Notes under the pieces: generated by a model
What the model was told of the DNA's origin: nothing
The model's input: the letters and a program-made list of their open reading frames with translations, nothing else
Database searches by the model: none
Shown here: positions 62,601 to 64,000 of the stretch, piece by piece
Position numbering within the stretch: position 1 is the first letter of the stretch
Layout: every line of letters begins with the position of its first letter
Program-made: the position numbers and the translations under genes
NCBI RefSeq assembly: GCF_000384655.1
Contig: NZ_ARQI01000130.1
Coordinates: 1 to 64,000 of the forward strand
DNA from: Brachyspira innocens ATCC 29796
GTDB taxonomy: Bacteria > Spirochaetota > Brachyspiria > Brachyspirales > Brachyspiraceae
Direction: 5' to 3'
DNA length: 64,000 nt

Positions 62601-63656
62601 ACTGTAGCTAATACAATACTTGATACTTCTGTAACAAATGAAAGCGATATATTCACTACTATGAATTATATATACGGCAATCAGTATGTATTTGAAACAG
62701 AAACAGTATCTTCATTTGCCGATAGATTCTATTCATTATACAAAACTAATTCTGCTTATATATACGGGCTATTAAATAAAATACGTGTTCCAGAAAGCGA
62801 CTTTGATAAAAATATAGCAAATGCTTATGATATATTTTCTAATGAAAGCACTAATACTATGTTTATATTTTATGCTTATGAAAATGATAAATATACCGCT
62901 TATAGTTATGTGGTAGGCGACAGCGAAGTAAAAAAATCAAGCCTTATTGATATGAAAAAACTTAGCGGATATTTGGAAAGTTTTACTAATGCTGCTAAAG
63001 CTAGAGACAGAAGAACGGCTTTGAAATCCATTGAAAGCGGAATGCTCTCATCAGATATTATTAAAGATGCACAGAGAGTTCAGAGAATATATATAACAGG
63101 TTCTTATGCTAATTTATTTACAGTGCCTTTTGCATATTTGAATTCTTTAAGAAGTAATGATGTTGTTAAGATAAGAGAGTTGGAGTATTCACCTCTCTAT
63201 GTACTTAATGTAGGAAAGCCTAAAATTAAATTAAATACTGAAACTAATTTCTATACCTCTTTAGAAACTTCAGCAGTTGAGAAATTTACTAATCCTAATG
63301 GAAATATACCATTAACGCACTATATAGGAATAGATACTAATAGAAATAAACCTTTTGATAAAGAAGATATTTTCCTATCTCCTGCTAGAAATGCTGATAT
63401 ATTTATGTATTTGGCTGCCAGAAATGATACAAAACTTATGTTTACTTATGCTACTAATAGTGCAGGCGACTATTATACTGTAATGAAGTATTTATATGAA
63501 AGATTTGATAATGGTATTATTGATGCTTACAGATTTATAAAGACTAATAGGGTGAGTGTTAATACTATAAATAACAGTGATAGGGATACGCTTTACATTG
63601 CCAATTATGCATTGTTTGATTATATACTTCCGGGTATACCTAAAGGTGATAAATAG
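56655..63656 (+). CDS. Giant lipoprotein: TolB-like, TPR and CHAT-like regions
   Basis: A 2333-residue lipoprotein, by far the largest gene here. The signal peptide ends in LFAC with C22. Residues about 45-330 carry TolB-type PD40 beta-propeller repeats (GTWVYYARENAGNTDIF, YVVFSSTRDDAFGDIYA, IAFVSDRDAGIKKLF). From about 390 to 1480 lies a long run of helical tetratricopeptide-like repeats (AVAYDNYNEVLKYSPND, DAASEYKEAESLLNQ). Residues about 1595-1675 are Asn/Ser/Thr-rich. The last 650 residues contain two stretches like the end of CHAT caspase-fold domains, around 1730-1765 and 2140-2310, but without a recognisable His/Cys pair. It should sit in the periplasm, anchored in a membrane, as a large scaffold. 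Function unknown; the CHAT reading is tentative. Confidence 0.8.
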   Translation: MKLKYYIKLKLLILFSFILFACASSQKNSDSVFSSRPFLREYKRYSLTSGEVNPALDAVIDREGTWVYYARENAGNTDIFAIDSYTLETFRLTRSPGIDTSVSVDDKSKYVVFSSTRDDAFGDIYAYKLVNLVGIRTSKNNLENLEQSIIRLTDYKGYDVDPVISHRGNMIAFVSDRDAGIKKLFTMRNNGKDVRKLSDIEASSPAFSFDDTKIAFITSKIGEPYSQLAIYNFTPSTNEQTNLTILTSTKTFKFNPTFYNDDTIIFFEIEKDSDRDGNLTYYDKRRLMSYSLTTHQSYVLSEDTQLTTFNVAYPSALVGAYVVSEDGTSIVTMGSTKEYFIKDDNSQTMYESFVELPYDRKVDAIDRFSEYFPFEDDKGNVAKAYFNIMISSYTNNNINEYNKAKNTLTQEYSDTFVGFLTSRIYTNFYTNENIFNLDFYTNDFFATNKNFKNLDITNLLGWAGYISANEKYKNNNSDKDTLLILDNLINLNISKDLYMLAAKLYAHSVEDNGYKYPEDEDMYNVPYKRKDLLFSDRLDIAKNFIRDTKISYNIIIDNAHPYAPLSAAARLIYLDGLILSRNYEEATNLFIPYTEAKNDIMLALGYYGNAKVLLAQNDDGAYALLKEALTSGGKNFESTYEAEDCKTKLASYYKSLADDAYNQQRYAVAYDNYNEVLKYSPNDTTASTRVIESGLRAYSTIDSLERTIYERERTILSTRYSDHEAHAELANAYYYLANRYYGMAVSKQYSKERYVVSDKKREDGFYLYLNKSFEAIVDKAVSYIDFAIFLYPDEEDYYIKKAEMLTFAQALKMQVLQDTKTYKSVIELVPAYKDNTITNDVYMGYNLLAFQTADLDSEIIDALIMAKSKVKTKPNIVSIMLANSYLINGRYSDAASEYKEAESLLNQVGSDKSRAWYHFFYGYSLWMNNDIKGAYREYDTARKLFEKLGDKESIYKIVGYTSVAAIEQEDYEKAIESLLERDKLTENDVNKNELNQLLLAACYLKLEDYNNALAYCDSVKAQIDSLDSSVYTPNYVSITLYGANINIVNLGLASFGGYIPGEPLNVDKQQMLYSIYQELYEKMGRYSEAREALSSYRNYVMKDKPKESIQPLMLATYFNNEGYLYYRQGDQSNSIMSFKSSIKEYQKTLDPKTLENNPSLQYQNAENDAKNYLSLSSLYLRYLSENDLTSIKKEFFIELFNTTKTLKVLSTNNSVSTKDRLLLYSHIAAFQYIMAFKLTADNSIEYKRTNNDDPTDMTDYDINVQRLTMLKDAIDRYKYILSSNSNFPVDLKTEIIVRYNLAKAYELAGYIEEAAREYMSAFSKAQASAFAVEEIAILTTLIDFSTKYRNRYPDSLDYPVQYVFRILQRISESVFMITFVEDNNFILIQARRKVIEFLQDKYPDASLNILAMFDAIDMRRKFLDKRLYTLGENNYYLREYYKLYENALYAYQRYLDAVATPYDSKTEAAALKEIANYEKEAIKRFSNTPIEPIVICDVKPADIDKSMRKDETLIWDTFFGYRFVRENGKTSFYLQSNAMPKTKNYVTHIGFRPIVISNKNIFVRELYDSTEYMLPAKTAYIDTKLISFYRTTRSAEKEINSSMSMMSNTNSTNSAYSYNIKETNNYEYRRNTLAMNVAYNTAETNLSETNYNTTNVLSTNNTASTNRRRRGNFRFIELKDIPTNSYVPLIVDITGASGSDISNIMSKNLYIVYSDKETFDKNRRVLRNINNIALVVGNSGRDSRIMFYTNYFRKLSTNSLETAMKGYDNNLFTVYGKPDYSMTSLSNEAYNFKTRLYTSYANTENPSISMMSNVIAYSQSDDEKMFNYATIVEDRYAAKDTNTAYLFSEEGYKFFASSYSNISDSNAYKFIKSMLPVYRRMGEDGAVKGANRALHFVYLYTNNNYDLVDEYFTPRTLSRFLKAKDNPNESVRYLNYIANRVNGDNKEKILEVAVLYDLIYAKTPIDTVTNFLNRMQNTNEVLTVANTILDTSVTNESDIFTTMNYIYGNQYVFETETVSSFADRFYSLYKTNSAYIYGLLNKIRVPESDFDKNIANAYDIFSNESTNTMFIFYAYENDKYTAYSYVVGDSEVKKSSLIDMKKLSGYLESFTNAAKARDRRTALKSIESGMLSSDIIKDAQRVQRIYITGSYANLFTVPFAYLNSLRSNDVVKIRELEYSPLYVLNVGKPKIKLNTETNFYTSLETSAVEKFTNPNGNIPLTHYIGIDTNRNKPFDKEDIFLSPARNADIFMYLAARNDTKLMFTYATNSAGDYYTVMKYLYERFDNGIIDAYRFIKTNRVSVNTINNSDRDTLYIANYALFDYILPGIPKGDK

Positions 63657-63728
63657 ATAAATAATATTTACCTTATTTTACTTTATATTAAAAAATACGC
63701 TTTTTTAGTAAAAATTATTTACTTTTTC

Positions 63729-63757
63729 TTGACATTTTATTTACAATATATTATAAT
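63729..63757 (+). promoter_or_regulatory. Consensus promoter of the last gene
   Basis: TTGACA (63729-63734), a 17-bp spacer and TATAAT (63752-63757) match the sigma-70 consensus exactly, 33 bp before the ATG, with an AAAGGGG Shine-Dalgarno. Confidence 0.85.
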
Positions 63758-63790
63758 ATAAGTATAATCAATCAAGAAAGGGGCGTATTT

Positions 63791-64000
63791 ATGAAAAAGA
63801 TATTTCTTGCAATTATTAGTATTTTTATAATTCAAATTCAAACAGCTTTTGCAGATTTTAATGCTGGTATAGGTTTGTATATACCTTTGGGAGCATCCAT
63901 TTCTCAAAGTTATCAAGACTATAAACTAGGTGTTAATAATAATGACGGCAAACTTACTACAGGTGCTGCTTTTGAATGGGGTGTTGGAATAACTCCCTGA
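63791..64000 (+). pseudogene. Truncated outer-membrane barrel gene at the window edge
   Basis: The frame opens with a signal peptide (MKKIFLAIISIFII... ending at TAFA near residue 21) and the first barrel strand FNAGIGLYIPLGASIS, like the small barrel protein at 43473. It then stops at a TGA in the last three bases of the window, after only 69 residues, in the middle of what should be a second strand (FEWGVGITP). A complete barrel of this type would need about 200 residues. Either the gene is broken by a stop or frameshift here, or the reading continues in another frame beyond the window. The strong promoter and Shine-Dalgarno suggest it was recently functional. Confidence 0.5.

Overview
The window is about 64 kb of very AT-rich DNA with short intergenic gaps and no rRNA, tRNA or CRISPR recognised. 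Gene content and style point to a spirochaete of the genus Brachyspira: many short Phe/Ile/Leu-rich signal peptides and lipoboxes, secreted ankyrin repeats, a Rpn-type nuclease, clostridial-type crotonase and 3-hydroxybutyryl-CoA dehydrogenase, class II aldolase, and a RavA/ViaA-like pair. The genus is an inference from overall familiarity, not from a marker gene.

Layout. 1-16 kb: butyryl-CoA-type fatty acid enzymes (crt, hbd), group III truncated haemoglobin, a MarR regulator with an apparent ATT start behind an exported B3-like metallo-hydrolase, secreted ankyrin protein, DUF58, MATE, Rpn nuclease, alpha/beta hydrolase, ZIP transporter, HIT, TatD, flavodoxin, rplI-dnaB and an orphan MlaE-like permease. 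15.7-24.8 kb: a complete L-arabinose block with an AraC-type regulator, a ChvE/MmsA/MmsB-like sugar ABC importer and araB-araA-araD, closed by a strong terminator. 24.9-37.7 kb: housekeeping genes (murE, glgA, yajQ-like, lexA, rpe, rnc), the MoxR ATPase/VWA pair, a Gld-like ABC exporter with a DUF4340 protein, and pgsA. 38.1-46.3 kb: a dicarboxylate-type symporter, a four-gene envelope cluster (lipoprotein, two predicted beta-barrel proteins, OmpA-like lipoprotein), a SAM hydroxide adenosyltransferase that carries a lipoprotein signal, a 30-residue basic protein and fba. 46.6-49.8 kb: the classical thrS-infC-rpmI-rplT run. 50.6-64 kb: an RND pump facing a TetR regulator, a tandem pair of related exported/membrane proteins, a STAS protein, a 2333-residue lipoprotein and the start of a truncated barrel gene.

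Between the genes lie several small repeats with terminal inverted repeats: family A near 10.5, 37.8 and 50.5 kb, and a 244-bp TA-flanked MITE-like element at 50.2 kb. Family A ends in a near-consensus sigma-70 promoter pointing outwards, which at 10.8 kb appears to serve the hit gene. The two repeat types share an internal core. Just beside the MITE is a candidate structured RNA with mutually exclusive stems ending in a terminator.

The points most worth a second look are the repeat system with its portable promoter, the 50.0-kb RNA candidate, the exported SAM hydrolase, the giant TolB-like/TPR/CHAT-like lipoprotein, the four-gene envelope cluster, and the non-canonical start of the MarR gene. 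No defence system, prophage or complete insertion sequence was recognised.
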